Shown: one piece after another, positions 44,150-55,300 of the stretch
Numbering within the stretch: the stretch's first letter is position 1
Layout of the letters: each line of letters begins with the position of its first letter
Source: Gordonia sp. SID5947
Lineage (GTDB): Bacteria > Actinomycetota > Actinomycetes > Mycobacteriales > Mycobacteriaceae
Reading direction: 5' to 3'
Assembly (NCBI RefSeq): GCF_009862785.1
Contig: NZ_WWHU01000001.1
Coordinates: forward strand, 1,798,001 to 1,862,000
Length of the DNA: 64,000 nt
Notes under the pieces: generated by a model
What the model saw: the letters and a program-made list of their open reading frames with translations, nothing else
The model's database searches: none
What the model was told of the DNA's origin: nothing
Position numbers and translations under genes: made by a program

Positions 44150-44676
44150 TGCTGCTCATCCTCCGTGGTGTGGTGGTACGAGGAGCGAGGCCAGTCCATC
44201 GGTATCGCCGCACCCCGCAAGGGCCCTTCGGCGGCGAGCGCGACCGCCTCGTCGCCGAGCGGATTCACGCCGGGCCCCTTCGCCAGCGAATGGGCGATCA
44301 GGACGTGCAGGCATTTCACACGATCTGGCATGCCACCGCCGGTGAAATCGGTGCCCAGCGACTCGATCTCGTCACGCTCGGCGAGATACGACTCGTGGGC
44401 ACGACGATAGGCTGCCGCCAGTTCCCGGTCGGTGCCCAGTCGTGCGGTCATCTCCTTCATCACCCCGGCCGACTCCTGGCGGCTCGCCTCGGCGGTCAGC
44501 CGCGGATCGGTCAGATAATAGAGCGTCGGGAACGGTGTGCCATCAGGCAGACGGGGCGTCGTCTTGATCACCGCGGGTGCGCCGTCAGGCGTGCGGTAGC
44601 TGACCTCGATGACGCCACGCGGCTCCCGTCCGAGTTGCGCCGCGATCGTGGCCAGGTCCGATTCGGAGACGCTCAC
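44146..44676 (-). CDS. DUF501 domain protein
   Basis: A 176-residue protein equivalent to M. tuberculosis Rv1025. PRGVIEVSYRTPDGAPAVIKTTPRLPDGTPFPTLYYL is the start of the DUF501 fold, and the middle SLGTDFTGGGMPDRVKCLHVLIAHSLAKGPGVNPLGDEA is its most conserved part with a Cys-His pair. The GTG start at 44676 overlaps the ftsB stop (GTGA), and its stop overlaps the ppx start, so the three are translated in a chain. The function is unknown; constant linkage to eno, ftsB and ppx suggests a housekeeping role. Confidence 0.9.
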   Translation of the reverse strand: MSVSESDLATIAAQLGREPRGVIEVSYRTPDGAPAVIKTTPRLPDGTPFPTLYYLTDPRLTAEASRQESAGVMKEMTARLGTDRELAAAYRRAHESYLAERDEIESLGTDFTGGGMPDRVKCLHVLIAHSLAKGPGVNPLGDEAVALAAEGPLRGAAIPMDWPRSSYHHTTEDEQQ

Positions 44677-45395
44677 TTGGCGTTCGGAGGGGTCGACACA
44701 GATTCCCAGAGATTCCCGTACCACGGATTTCGTGCGCGCTCCTGCGCCTGCTTCTGCGCAGCGATCCGCGCATCATCATCGGGGAACATCATCACCAGCG
44801 CCTTCTCCCCCGGTCGGACGAACTGAAGTCGCTCGCGCGCCTTCGCCTCGATGTAGGCCGGGTCGCCCTGCTCATTCACCTTCTGCTGATAGTCCGTGAC
44901 CTCGGACCGAAGACGGTCGTTGCTCGCCCGCAGTTGGTCGAACTCCGCACGCTGCGAGAAATAGGTACGAACCGGCATCGCGAGCGTCAGCGCGACCACA
45001 CTGATGACCAGTGCGAGGATGATCGCCCGCTTGGCATCCAGGCCTTCCCAACGGGCGGTCAGCGATGCGCGATCGAAGCGCGGGCGCCCCCGAGCGGGCG
45101 CCGCCGAGCGCCGTCCGCGCGAAAGGACGCGACCACCGACGTGAGAGTCCGCCGCGGTCACATCCTGTCCCGCCGAATCGAGATCGTCGGTGTGAATTTC
45201 CTGTTCGCCGGTCTCGGTCACCGAGCCCCTGGACGGACGGGTGGGCCCGGGGGTGGCCCCCGGCGACCGGGGACGAGCATGACCGCGCGCGGCGACGCCA
45301 CGTCGATCTGCCCGAGCCCGATGACGCCGCCCGTTCGGCGTCCCACGCGTCCACTGGGCCCGCTCGCTCGGCTCCCGGCGCCCGCCTGATGTCAT
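44673..45395 (-). CDS. ftsB: FtsB family septum formation protein
   Basis: A 240-residue bitopic division protein, equivalent to Rv1024. A charged, arginine- and proline-rich cytoplasmic part of about 120 residues precedes one membrane helix (AIILALVISVVALTLAMPV), followed by the coiled coil RAEFDQLRASNDRLRSEVTDYQQKVNEQGDPAYIEAKARERL, the FtsB/DivIC signature. It links FtsQ and FtsL to the divisome in the periplasm. The long N-terminus is typical of actinobacteria and absent from E. coli FtsB. The gene begins 13 bases after eno and overlaps DUF501, so it is co-expressed with eno. Confidence 0.92.
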   Translation of the reverse strand: MTSGGRREPSERAQWTRGTPNGRRHRARADRRGVAARGHARPRSPGATPGPTRPSRGSVTETGEQEIHTDDLDSAGQDVTAADSHVGGRVLSRGRRSAAPARGRPRFDRASLTARWEGLDAKRAIILALVISVVALTLAMPVRTYFSQRAEFDQLRASNDRLRSEVTDYQQKVNEQGDPAYIEAKARERLQFVRPGEKALVMMFPDDDARIAAQKQAQERARNPWYGNLWESVSTPPNAK

Positions 45396-45408
45396 GGGTT
45401 CAAGCTAA

Positions 45409-46704
<1,296 letters not shown>

Positions 46705-46809
46705 TTATGGTCGACGGGGTCGACGCCACTTCAACGCCGACGGGTACGGCACAAAGCCTAATCGTTGCCCGCTGGGCGCACGTGACAAGGGATGGACCCG
46801 GCCACAGCC

Positions 46810-47577
46810 TCAGTATCGGACGTTCACCGAGTAGGCATTGGCTCGGTCACGCACGTCGAGGACGTACTTCATCGAGTTGTTGTAGACCTTCACCGCGTCC
46901 TCCCAGCCCTCCGCGGTGGTCATGTCGCCCCCAGAGGAGACGCAGAGATAGCGAGCCGCCGACAGCGCGGCGTCGTCGATGTTGTCGGGATCGGCCCTGC
47001 CGTCACCGTTGGCATCCACCCCGTAGCGCTTCCATGTCTCCGGGATGAACTGGAACGGGCCCATCGCGCGGTCGTGTGTGGAGTCGCCGTCGAGCTTCCC
47101 GCCATCGGTGTCGTGGATCTGCATGTTTCCCCTGGTGCCGTCGAGGGCCACGCCACGGATCGGCGGCGCAGTATCGCCGTTGGCCGCGATGTCGGTGCCG
47201 TGGTGGGTACCGTGCTTGCTCTCCACCGCCGCGACCCCGGCAAGCGTTGTCCACGCGAGTCCGCATTCCGGGTGTTGCTGACGCTGGATCTCGGCAGCGT
47301 TGCCGTATGCCTCGAGCGCGATCAGCGGGATGCCGGTCGAGTCGGAAATGGGCCCGGCCCAGCCACGGAGGAGTTCGGCGGTGCGCCCTGGCGCGTTGAC
47401 GTCGATGTACGGGGTCGGCACTCCTGGCCCGGGCGGAATGCCGTCGGGGATGTCGGGACGGTTCACGGAGGGAAGGTCGAGACATGCCGAGGCGACGAGC
47501 GCGGTCGCGCCGATCATCAGCGGAGCCATGACCAGCCGGTGACCCGCCCCGCGCCGCACGATCTTGCGCCCCCTCAC
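46810..47577 (-). CDS. lpqU: Lipoprotein lytic transglycosylase, LpqU-like
   Basis: A 255-residue exported murein-active lipoprotein equivalent to Rv1022. The GTG start at 47577 is supported by AAGGAG 5 bases upstream, in preference to ATG 47613. The signal ends in the lipobox LVASAC. The SLT-type domain contains the catalytic glutamate in GVAAVESKHGTHHG and the segment AMGPFQFIPETWKRYGVDANGDGRADPDNIDDAALSAARYLC. It probably trims peptidoglycan for growth or division, fitting its place beside ftsB. It is divergent from efeU with an iron-box-like site between them. Confidence 0.9.
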   Translation of the reverse strand: MRGRKIVRRGAGHRLVMAPLMIGATALVASACLDLPSVNRPDIPDGIPPGPGVPTPYIDVNAPGRTAELLRGWAGPISDSTGIPLIALEAYGNAAEIQRQQHPECGLAWTTLAGVAAVESKHGTHHGTDIAANGDTAPPIRGVALDGTRGNMQIHDTDGGKLDGDSTHDRAMGPFQFIPETWKRYGVDANGDGRADPDNIDDAALSAARYLCVSSGGDMTTAEGWEDAVKVYNNSMKYVLDVRDRANAYSVNVRY

Positions 47578-47663
47578 GGCATCTCCTTCTGAGTCATTTG
47601 TCCCGTTCTCCATGACAACTGTGGGGTACCTCTTTCGGTTCCCGCGCTGCGAGGCTACTGTCA

Positions 47664-47682
47664 CGTGGTTAGCCTCACCAAA
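47664..47682 (+). promoter_or_regulatory. DtxR/IdeR-like iron box before efeUOB
   Basis: Aligned to the consensus TTAGGTTAGSCTAACCTAA the site matches 14 of 19 positions, with GGTTAGCCT (47667-47675) exact. It lies 38 bases before the efeU start in a 143-base divergent region. Iron-loaded IdeR would repress iron uptake there. No dtxR/ideR gene is in the window, so this is inference from sequence. Confidence 0.6.
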
Positions 47683-47720
47683 CCTGATCACCGGTGTGAT
47701 TCAGACGCAGAAAGTCCGGC

Positions 47721-48629
47721 ATGCAGCATTTGGCCGCGGGTGGCGCGCCCTCGATTTTCGCGCAGATGTTCGGAAGCGGACTCATCGGTCTTCGCGAAGG
47801 CCTCGAAACGGGCATCGTGGTGATGATCCTGGTGGCGTTCGTCGTGAAAGCGGATCGTCGGGACGCATTGAAGTGGATCTGGGCCGGGGTCTCGGCCGCG
47901 GTCGCCATGGTTCTCGTGATCTTCTTGGTCATCCACCTGGGCACGTCGACCGTCACCACGCTGACCGCGGAGCTCATCGCCGGCCTGGCGTCCCTGGTCG
48001 CAGTGGTGATCGTGACGTTCATGGTGTTGTGGATGAGCAAGGCGGCCGCGCACATCTCGACCGACCTGAAGTACGGCATGTCCCATGCGTTGCTCACCGG
48101 CGGCGCCTCGGTGATGGGCCTGGCGTTTCTCGCCGTCGGGCGCGAAGGCTTCGAAACAGCTCTGCTGATGGTCGGTTACGCCGAGAGCGTGTCGGGCAGC
48201 CTGTGGCCATTGGTCGGCCTGTTCCTGGGGATCGTGGGCGCGATCGTGGTGACCGTGCTGCTCTATCGCGGTGCGGTCCGGCTGAACTTCCACAAGTTCT
48301 TCCTCTACACCGGGATATTCCTGATCTTCGTCGCTGCCGGAATCCTGTCCTACGGGGTGCGCGCCCTCCAGACAGTCGGGTGGCTGCCCGGTGGCAGCAA
48401 CCTCGCCTTCGACATCTCCGAGCATTACGACCAATCGTCGTGGTACGGCACCGTGCTCGCCGGCATCTTCAACGTCCGGCCCGATCCCACCGTCCTCCAG
48501 GTGGTGGCGTGGTGCCTCTATGTCGCGATCGTCCTCTTCTTCTTCGTCCGCGCGAACCGTCCACGGCCCGTCAGGTCCGAAGACGAGTCCACCGCACAAG
48601 CTCCGGCAGCCACCGACGCCGGTACCTGA
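47721..48629 (+). CDS. efeU: Ferrous/ferric iron permease EfeU (FTR1 family)
   Basis: A 302-residue membrane permease, the inner-membrane channel of the EfeUOB iron uptake system. Seven hydrophobic segments carry the two iron-binding REXXE motifs, REGLE (in GLIGLREGLETGIVV) and REGFE (in AVGREGFETALLM). The C-terminal tail is cytoplasmic and charged. ATG 47721 is used; ATG 47766 (MFGSGLIG) would remove 15 non-conserved residues. It is the first gene of a tight three-gene operon and is preceded by an iron-box-like site. Confidence 0.93.
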   Translation: MQHLAAGGAPSIFAQMFGSGLIGLREGLETGIVVMILVAFVVKADRRDALKWIWAGVSAAVAMVLVIFLVIHLGTSTVTTLTAELIAGLASLVAVVIVTFMVLWMSKAAAHISTDLKYGMSHALLTGGASVMGLAFLAVGREGFETALLMVGYAESVSGSLWPLVGLFLGIVGAIVVTVLLYRGAVRLNFHKFFLYTGIFLIFVAAGILSYGVRALQTVGWLPGGSNLAFDISEHYDQSSWYGTVLAGIFNVRPDPTVLQVVAWCLYVAIVLFFFVRANRPRPVRSEDESTAQAPAATDAGT

Positions 48630-48642
48630 AAGGAACTACAGG

Positions 48643-49851
48643 GTGAATCCGAGAATCACCACACCCGTCGCGTTGCTGTCGCTGGCGGTCGCCGCGCCGC
48701 TCATACTGGCCGGCTGCACCGCCAAGGCCGGCGAGAGCGGCGCAATCGCGGTCACCTCGACCAACGACGGCTGCGACCTCGACAGCACCGAGGCCCAGAC
48801 CGGAGACGTGAACTTCAAGGTGACCAACAACGGCTCCAAGGTGACCGAGTTCTACGTCTACGGCAACAACAACCGGGTGCTCGGTGAGGTGGAGAACATC
48901 GGGCCGGGGCTGTCGGGGAATCTGACCGTCGAGATCACCGACCCGGGCACCTACGCCGTGGCCTGCAAGCCGGGCATGGTCGGCACCGGCATCCGCAAAG
49001 AGGTCGAGGTGACGGGCGATCAGAAGGCCAAGGAGGAAGTGCCCGCCGACGTGAACGCCGCCAAGACGCGCTACCTCGACTACGTGCGCGGCCAGGTCAA
49101 CGGGCTCTCGGCTCAGGCACAGATCTTCGTCGACCACGTGAAGGCCGGCGAACTCGAGCAGGCGAAGGCGATGTTCGGCCAGGTCCGTACCTTTTACGAG
49201 CGCATCGAGCCCGTCGCCGAATCGTTCCCCGACCTCGATCCCGCGATCGACATGCGCTGGGACGACACCGAGGGTGGAACCCAACCGTTCACCGGCTTCC
49301 ATCGCGTCGAGCGTTACCTGTGGCCGCCACAGCCTGCAGAGGTCGGCGAGGGGCCCGGACAGATCGCCCCGGCCGACGCCGCCGACGCCAAGGCCCAGGA
49401 CAACAAGGCCGCACTCGACAAGGTCGCCGACGAGTTGCTCGCCAACGTCAACAACCTGAAGACCGAGGTCGACAAGCCCGACTTCAACTTCGAGACACGC
49501 CAATTCGTCCAGGGACCCCAGGCGCTGATCGACGAGATCGCCGCAACCAAGGTCGGCGGCGAAGAAGACCGGTACTCCCACACCGACCTGTGGGACTTCG
49601 CCGCCAACGTCGACGGCGCCGAGACACTGATCGCCGAGATGCAGCCGATGATCTCTGCCAAGGACCAGCCGCTGATGGACAAGATCACCGCTCAGTTCGC
49701 CGATGTCCGCACCGCCATCAACCAATACCGCGACGGCGATGGCTACGTGACCTACACCCAGGTCACCGAGGAGCAGCGCAAGGACCTCTCCAACAAGATC
49801 GACGCGCTGTCGGCGTCCCTGTCGCAGGTCCCGGGGCTGGTGTTGGGATAG
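48643..49851 (+). CDS. efeO: Iron uptake lipoprotein EfeO
   Basis: A 402-residue exported protein, the iron-binding subunit of EfeUOB. GTG 48643 has AAGGA upstream. The signal ends with the lipobox LILAGC, so it is lipid-anchored. Residues 28-125 form the cupredoxin-like N-domain (TGDVNFKVTNNGSKVTEFYVY). The rest is the M75 imelysin-like domain with the iron-binding HxxE in GFHRVERYLWP. It follows efeU by 13 bases and abuts efeB. Together the three subunits import iron from outside the membrane. Confidence 0.93.
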   Translation: MNPRITTPVALLSLAVAAPLILAGCTAKAGESGAIAVTSTNDGCDLDSTEAQTGDVNFKVTNNGSKVTEFYVYGNNNRVLGEVENIGPGLSGNLTVEITDPGTYAVACKPGMVGTGIRKEVEVTGDQKAKEEVPADVNAAKTRYLDYVRGQVNGLSAQAQIFVDHVKAGELEQAKAMFGQVRTFYERIEPVAESFPDLDPAIDMRWDDTEGGTQPFTGFHRVERYLWPPQPAEVGEGPGQIAPADAADAKAQDNKAALDKVADELLANVNNLKTEVDKPDFNFETRQFVQGPQALIDEIAATKVGGEEDRYSHTDLWDFAANVDGAETLIAEMQPMISAKDQPLMDKITAQFADVRTAINQYRDGDGYVTYTQVTEEQRKDLSNKIDALSASLSQVPGLVLG

Positions 49852-51159
49852 ATGTCCGAGAACACCTCGCCGCCGACCGGAGCCTCAGGACGCCAACGCA
49901 TCTCGCGTCGGGCGCTGCTAGGGGGCGCCGGCGTCGGGGTGGTTGCGGCGGCGGCCGGCGGCGCGATCGGCCGGGCGACCGCCGCGGAGGACACCAGCGG
50001 AGCACAGGTGGTCACCTTCCGCGGTGAACGCCAGGCCGGGATCATCACGGCCGCCCAGGACCGCTTGCATTTCGCGAGTTTCGACGTGATCACCGACTCC
50101 CGTGCCGATCTGGTGGCGATGCTCCAGAAGTGGACGGTCGCGGCCGAGCGAATGACGCGCGGCGAGCAGACGGCGCCGGACGGCGCCGTCGGCCTCGGCG
50201 ATTACACGCCACCCGCCGACACGGGAGAGGCGCTCGGTCTCGCGGCCGCCAACCTCACGCTGACCATCGGTTTCGGCCCGGGACTCTTCGGACCGAGTGC
50301 ATCCGATCCGGAACGTCGCGATCGCTTCGGTATCGCCGGCCGCAAGCCCGCCGCCCTGGTCGACTTGCCGGCATTCGCCGCCGAGAAGATCGAGGCATCG
50401 CGCTCCTACGGCGACATCTGCGTGCAGGCCTGCGCCGACGACCCGCAGGTCGCGGTGCACGCCATTCGGAACCTGGCCCGGATGGGACTCGGTGTGGTGG
50501 CCGTCCGGTGGTCGCAACTCGGATTCGGCCGCACGTCGTCGACCACCGCGTCCCAGGACACGCCGCGAAACATGTTCGGCTTCAAGGACGGGACCGCGAA
50601 CCTTCGGGCCGAGGACACCGATCTCCTCGATCGGTGGGTGTGGGTTGCGAACGAAGACAACTCCGCAGACGCCCGCTGGATGACGGGCGGCACGTATCTC
50701 GTCGCCCGCCGGATCCGCATGGACATCGAACCGTGGGATCGCGCCAACCTGCTGGAACAGGAACAGATCATCGGTCGTTCGAAAGGGTCCGGCGCGCCGC
50801 TGGGTCAGCAGGACGAGTTCGACACGCCGGACTTCGACGTCACGTCTTACGGCGCACCGATGATCCCCCGCACCGCGCACGTGAGGCTCGCCCATCCCGA
50901 CAATCTCGGCGGCGTGCAGATCTTGCGTCGCGGCTACAACTTCACCGATGGCTCCGACGGATTCGGACACCTCGATGCCGGCCTGTTCTTCATCGCATTC
51001 AACCGGGACCCCGGCAAGCAGTTCGTCCCGATGCAGCAGGTCCTGTCTCGTCAGGACGCGATGACCGAATACCTGATCCCCAACGGGTCGTCGGTGTTCG
51101 CGGTCCCGCCGGGGCTGCGACCCGGCGAATGGTGGGGGCAAAGGCTTTTCGAGAGCTGA
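49852..51159 (+). CDS. efeB: Tat-exported DyP-type haem peroxidase EfeB
   Basis: A 435-residue dye-decolourising peroxidase of the EfeB type. The twin-arginine signal is RISRRALLGGAGVGVVAAAAGG. The GXXDG motif appears as MFGFKDGTANL, with the distal aspartate, and the haem-ligating histidine is probably in HVRLAHPDNLGG, followed by LRRGYNFTDG. In E. coli EfeB is thought to oxidise ferrous iron or extract iron from haem for EfeUO. Its ATG directly follows the efeO stop. The gene ends 27 bases before convergent mazG, with a small inverted repeat overlapping both stops. Confidence 0.93.
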   Translation: MSENTSPPTGASGRQRISRRALLGGAGVGVVAAAAGGAIGRATAAEDTSGAQVVTFRGERQAGIITAAQDRLHFASFDVITDSRADLVAMLQKWTVAAERMTRGEQTAPDGAVGLGDYTPPADTGEALGLAAANLTLTIGFGPGLFGPSASDPERRDRFGIAGRKPAALVDLPAFAAEKIEASRSYGDICVQACADDPQVAVHAIRNLARMGLGVVAVRWSQLGFGRTSSTTASQDTPRNMFGFKDGTANLRAEDTDLLDRWVWVANEDNSADARWMTGGTYLVARRIRMDIEPWDRANLLEQEQIIGRSKGSGAPLGQQDEFDTPDFDVTSYGAPMIPRTAHVRLAHPDNLGGVQILRRGYNFTDGSDGFGHLDAGLFFIAFNRDPGKQFVPMQQVLSRQDAMTEYLIPNGSSVFAVPPGLRPGEWWGQRLFES

Positions 51160-51189
51160 GCCTCGCCGCCGTGGGGGTCGCTCGGCTCA
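51157..51189. terminator. Weak inverted repeat spanning the efeB and mazG stop codons
   Basis: TGAGCC (51157-51162) pairs with GGCTCA (51184-51189) across a 21-base loop, and both arms contain a stop codon of the convergent genes. Only 6 base pairs and no T run are visible, so it is a weak terminator at best. Confidence 0.3.
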
Positions 51190-52164
51190 CTCCCCGCCGA
51201 ACGCGCCCGACTTTCCGCCGACCGTGCGCAGATCTGCGTCGACCGTGCGCGATTCCGGGCTGGCACCGTCACCCGTCAGCACTTCCTGCCACGCTTCGCG
51301 ACTGTCCAGTGTTTCATCGCGGGCGAGAGCTCGTCGCTCGGCAGCCCGAACCTGGTTCATCAGATCCCGCACACGTTGTCGTGCAACTTCTTCGGCACTG
51401 TCACCACCCGGCTCGACGACGACGGTGGTGATCGCGGAATCGATGGTCTCGAGCGGGTAGTCGGCGGCCGACAACCGCTCGAGCACCTTCTGTGTGAGCG
51501 CCAGCGCTGGTGCGGTGGTGGCCACACCGTCGAGGACCGACTCGCGATTCTTCTCCGCGGCCTTCTGCTCCTCCCACTCGCGGATCTGCGTTTCGAGATC
51601 CGCGTGCGCACCCGACAGGACCCCCGGGGTCCGGCCCTTCACCTTCACCGTGAAGCTCCTGGCGACATCGTCGATGTCGAACGGATGGTCGGCGTCATCG
51701 GCGGCTATGCGGGCGTGAAACAGCACCTGCAGCAACAGATCACCGAGTTCCTCACGCAGGAGGTCCAGGTCGCCGTCGTCGATCGCGTCGAGGAGTTCAT
51801 AGCACTCCTCCAGGAGATACCGGCGCAGCGAGGCGTGCGTCTGAGTACTCTCCCAGGGACCGTTGCGACGGAGGGTGTCCATGAGCGCGACCGCTTCCAG
51901 CAACGCATCGCCTGCCACCGGCCGCGCGGTGATGACGTCCTCGCCCCGCTCGATCCTTGCCTGCACGAAGGGATGCGAACGGTCGCCGGTGAGCAACGTC
52001 GACGTCGGATCGTCCACCTCCGACCAGGACGCAGACGTCGTACCCAGCTCCCACAGGGTCGACGGATGGATGTCCTCGGTGATCACCAGCGGCCCGGACA
52101 GCAGTGCGATCGCGCGCAAGGGGATCACGTCGGGACGAAGCGGGTCGAGAAGCACGACGGTCAC
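51187..52164 (-). CDS. mazG: Nucleoside triphosphate pyrophosphohydrolase MazG
   Basis: A 325-residue house-cleaning NTPase that removes oxidised or abnormal nucleotides, equivalent to Rv1021. The metal site is EECYELLDAIDDGDLDLLREELGDLLLQVLFHARIA, carrying ExxE and ELGD. The first 90 residues form the extra N-domain usual in actinobacteria (LLSGPLVITEDIHPSTLWEL). GTG 52164 has GGAGG 8 bases upstream. It shares its strand with mfd, 156 bases downstream of it, in the same order as in M. tuberculosis. Confidence 0.93.
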   Translation of the reverse strand: MTVVLLDPLRPDVIPLRAIALLSGPLVITEDIHPSTLWELGTTSASWSEVDDPTSTLLTGDRSHPFVQARIERGEDVITARPVAGDALLEAVALMDTLRRNGPWESTQTHASLRRYLLEECYELLDAIDDGDLDLLREELGDLLLQVLFHARIAADDADHPFDIDDVARSFTVKVKGRTPGVLSGAHADLETQIREWEEQKAAEKNRESVLDGVATTAPALALTQKVLERLSAADYPLETIDSAITTVVVEPGGDSAEEVARQRVRDLMNQVRAAERRALARDETLDSREAWQEVLTGDGASPESRTVDADLRTVGGKSGAFGGE

Positions 52165-52320
52165 GGCGACGACCTCCGTTCAGGGTGCAGATGCCATGAC
52201 GGTAACCCAGTGCGCGCACGAATTCGCTGCGGACACAGGCCGCGCCGACGATGGAATCATTGCGAGCTCGGATGTGCTCCCGCTCGGTCGGCGGGACGAG
52301 GCCGGCGGCGACGCTCGGGC

Positions 52321-55300
52321 TCAGTCGGGCTGCGGCCGAAGCGCCAGCAGGAAGCCGTTGAGGTAGTCGATGACCTCCTCGTCGCGTAGCCGGGACGACC
52401 CCACACCGCCCGTCCGTGGGAGCGGCAGCGTGATGACAGACGTCGTGGCCCGGTATCCGGCCGCCGGGTAGAGCCGCTTGAGCCGAACCTGTTCGCTGTC
52501 GAGCAGGGTCATCGGTGCGATCTTCACGCCGGTACCGGCGAGACCGATCTCGGTGACCCCCCGCTCGCGGCAGCGCAGCCGTAGTCGCGCGATCGCCGCC
52601 AGTCGGCTGGTCTCCTCGGGGGGCTCACCGTAGCGGTCGGCGAGTTCGGCCAGGACACTCTCCACCGCCTCGTCGTCGGTCGCCGATGCGAGCTTCCGGT
52701 AGGCCTCCAGACGTAGCCGGTCGGAGTCGACGTACTCGACAGGTATGTGGGCATCCACCGGCAGGTCGATCCGCACCTCGGCCGGCTCGCTCGTCGACAC
52801 CGGTGTCCCGTCGGCGGCCGCACGATATGCCTCGACCGCCTCACCGACCAGTCGCACGTAGAGGTCGAATCCGACACCCGCCACGTGCCCGGACTGCTCG
52901 GCGCCCAACACATTTCCCGCACCGCGCAATTCGAGATCTTTGAGTGCCACCGCCATGCCCGCGCCGAGCTCGTTGTTCTGCGCGATGGTGGCGAGGCGGT
53001 CGTAGGCGGTCTCGGTGAGTGGCCGCTCCGGGCTGTAGAGCAGGTAGGCGTACCCCCGCTCGCGACTGCGGCCCACCCGTCCGCGCAGCTGGTGGAGCTG
53101 GGACAGTCCGAGGTTCTCGGCACGGTCGACGATGAGGGTGTTGGCGTTGGAGATGTCGAGACCGGTCTCGATGATGGTCGTACAGACCAGCACGTCGTAC
53201 TCGCGGTTCCAGAATCCTGCGACAGTGCGTTCGAGCTGATCCTCGTTCATCTGACCGTGCGCCACCACGACCCGTGCCTCCGGCACCATCTGGGCGATGT
53301 CGCGTGCCGTCTTGTCGATCGTCGAGACGCGGTTGTGCACGTAGAAGACCTGGCCGTCGCGCAGGAGTTCGCGTCGGATCGCGGCGCCGACCTGCTTGCC
53401 CGAGTATGCGCCGACGTAGGTGAGGACGGGATGCCGTTCCTCCGGCGGCGTCAGGATCGTCGACATCTCCCGGATACCGGCCATCGACATCTCCAGCGTT
53501 CGCGGGATCGGCGTCGCCGACATCGTCAGCACGTCGACATGTGTCCGCAACGACTTGATGTGTTCCTTGTGCTCGACGCCGAACCGCTGTTCCTCGTCGA
53601 CGATCACCAGACCGAGGTCTTTCCAGGTGACGCCGGTCTGGAGGAGACGGTGGGTTCCGATGACGATGTCCACGTCACCGGTCGCCATGGCGTCGATGAT
53701 CTCCTTCGACTCCTTGGTGTCGGTGAATCGCGAGAGACCGCGGACCCGGACCGGGAACTCACTCATCCGCTCGGTGAAGGTCTGCAGATGCTGTTGCGCA
53801 AGAATGGTTGTCGGCACCAGGACGGCGACCTGCTTGCCGTCCTGCACCGCTTTGAACGCGGCACGTACGGCGATCTCGGTCTTTCCGTACCCCACATCGC
53901 CGACGATGACGCGGTCCATCGGGACCGCCCGCTCCATGTCCGACTTCACCTCGGCGATGACCGTGAGCTGATCCATCGTCTCGGTGAAGTCGAAGGCGTC
54001 TTCCATCTCGCGCTGCCACGGCGTGTCCGGACTGTAGGCATAACCGGGGGCCGCGTGACGGGCGGCGTAGAGCTGCACGAGCTCCCCCGCGATCTCCCGA
54101 ACGGCCTTACGCGCCTTGCGTTTGGTGTTCTGCCATTCGGATCCGCCGAGCTTCGACAGCGAGGGTTGTTCGCCGCCGACGTACCGCGACAGCTGGTCGA
54201 GCGCGTCCATCGGCACGAAGAGCCGGTCGCCGGGCTGACCTCGCTTGCTCGCCGCGTATTCGAGGACCAGATACTCCCGGCGCGCCCCGGAGACGGTCCG
54301 CTCGATCATCTCGACGAACTTGCCGATCCCGTGCTGGTCGTGGACCACCATGTCCCCGGCGGTGAGAGCCAGCGGGTCGACCTGATTGCGACGCTTGGCG
54401 GGCAACCGCCGGCCGTCGCGCACGCCGGCCACCCGGTTACCGGTCAGGTCCGTCTCGGTGACGATCACCAACCGCGCATCGGGACACACCACACCACTGC
54501 GCAACGTGCCGTGGAACACCGACACCTGGCCGGGCTGGGGCCGCACACCGGGTTCGACGATCTCGGCGGGCACCTCCGCCTCGGCCAGACGTTCACCGAC
54601 GCGCTGTGCTGTTCCCTTGCCCGCCACGACGACCGCTGCGGTACCACCGGTGGTGACATGCGCGCGGAGATTCGCGAACGTGGCGGCGATGTCCGACTCG
54701 TTCCCGCGCGGGGCCGGCGCGGCGGTCAGGTCGAGTTCGACCTCGTCACCGCTCCCGGTGGACAGCGGGCTCATCGTCCACCAGGGACGGCCCGCGGCCA
54801 GCGTCGTCTTCTCCACCTCGTCGAGGGAGCGGTACGAACTCGCCTGCAGATCGATGCCGGAACCGTCGGCGGACCGGCCGTCGACAGGAGCGTCGGCCCC
54901 GAGTGCGGCCGCCGTCCACGACGCCTCGAGGAACTCTGCCCCGGTCTGCGCGAGATCGGCAGCGCGGGTGCGGACCTTCTCGGGGTCCAGCAGCAGCACA
55001 CCGGTGCCGTCCGGGAAGACCTCGGTCAGCATCTGCATACGACCCTCGACGAGCATCGGGATCAGGGCTTCCATACCCTCGACGGGCATGCCCTCGGCGA
55101 GTTTCGACAACATCTCGGCGAGCACCTGTTCGCCCGCATGCTCGGCCGCGAGGTCCGCAGCGCGTGCGCGTACCTCGGGCGTCAGGATCAGCTCGCGGCC
55201 CGGATGGATGCGCACGACGGACGCATCTATCTCCGGCTGACTACGCTGGTCGGCCACCGAGAAGGCCCGGATCTCCGAGATCTCGTCGCCCCAGAACTCG

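Noticed and set aside
47564..48646. A 360-codon frame overlapping efeU in another phase
   Set aside because: efeU has REXXE motifs and membrane helices in its own frame; this one has no domain and is arginine-rich.
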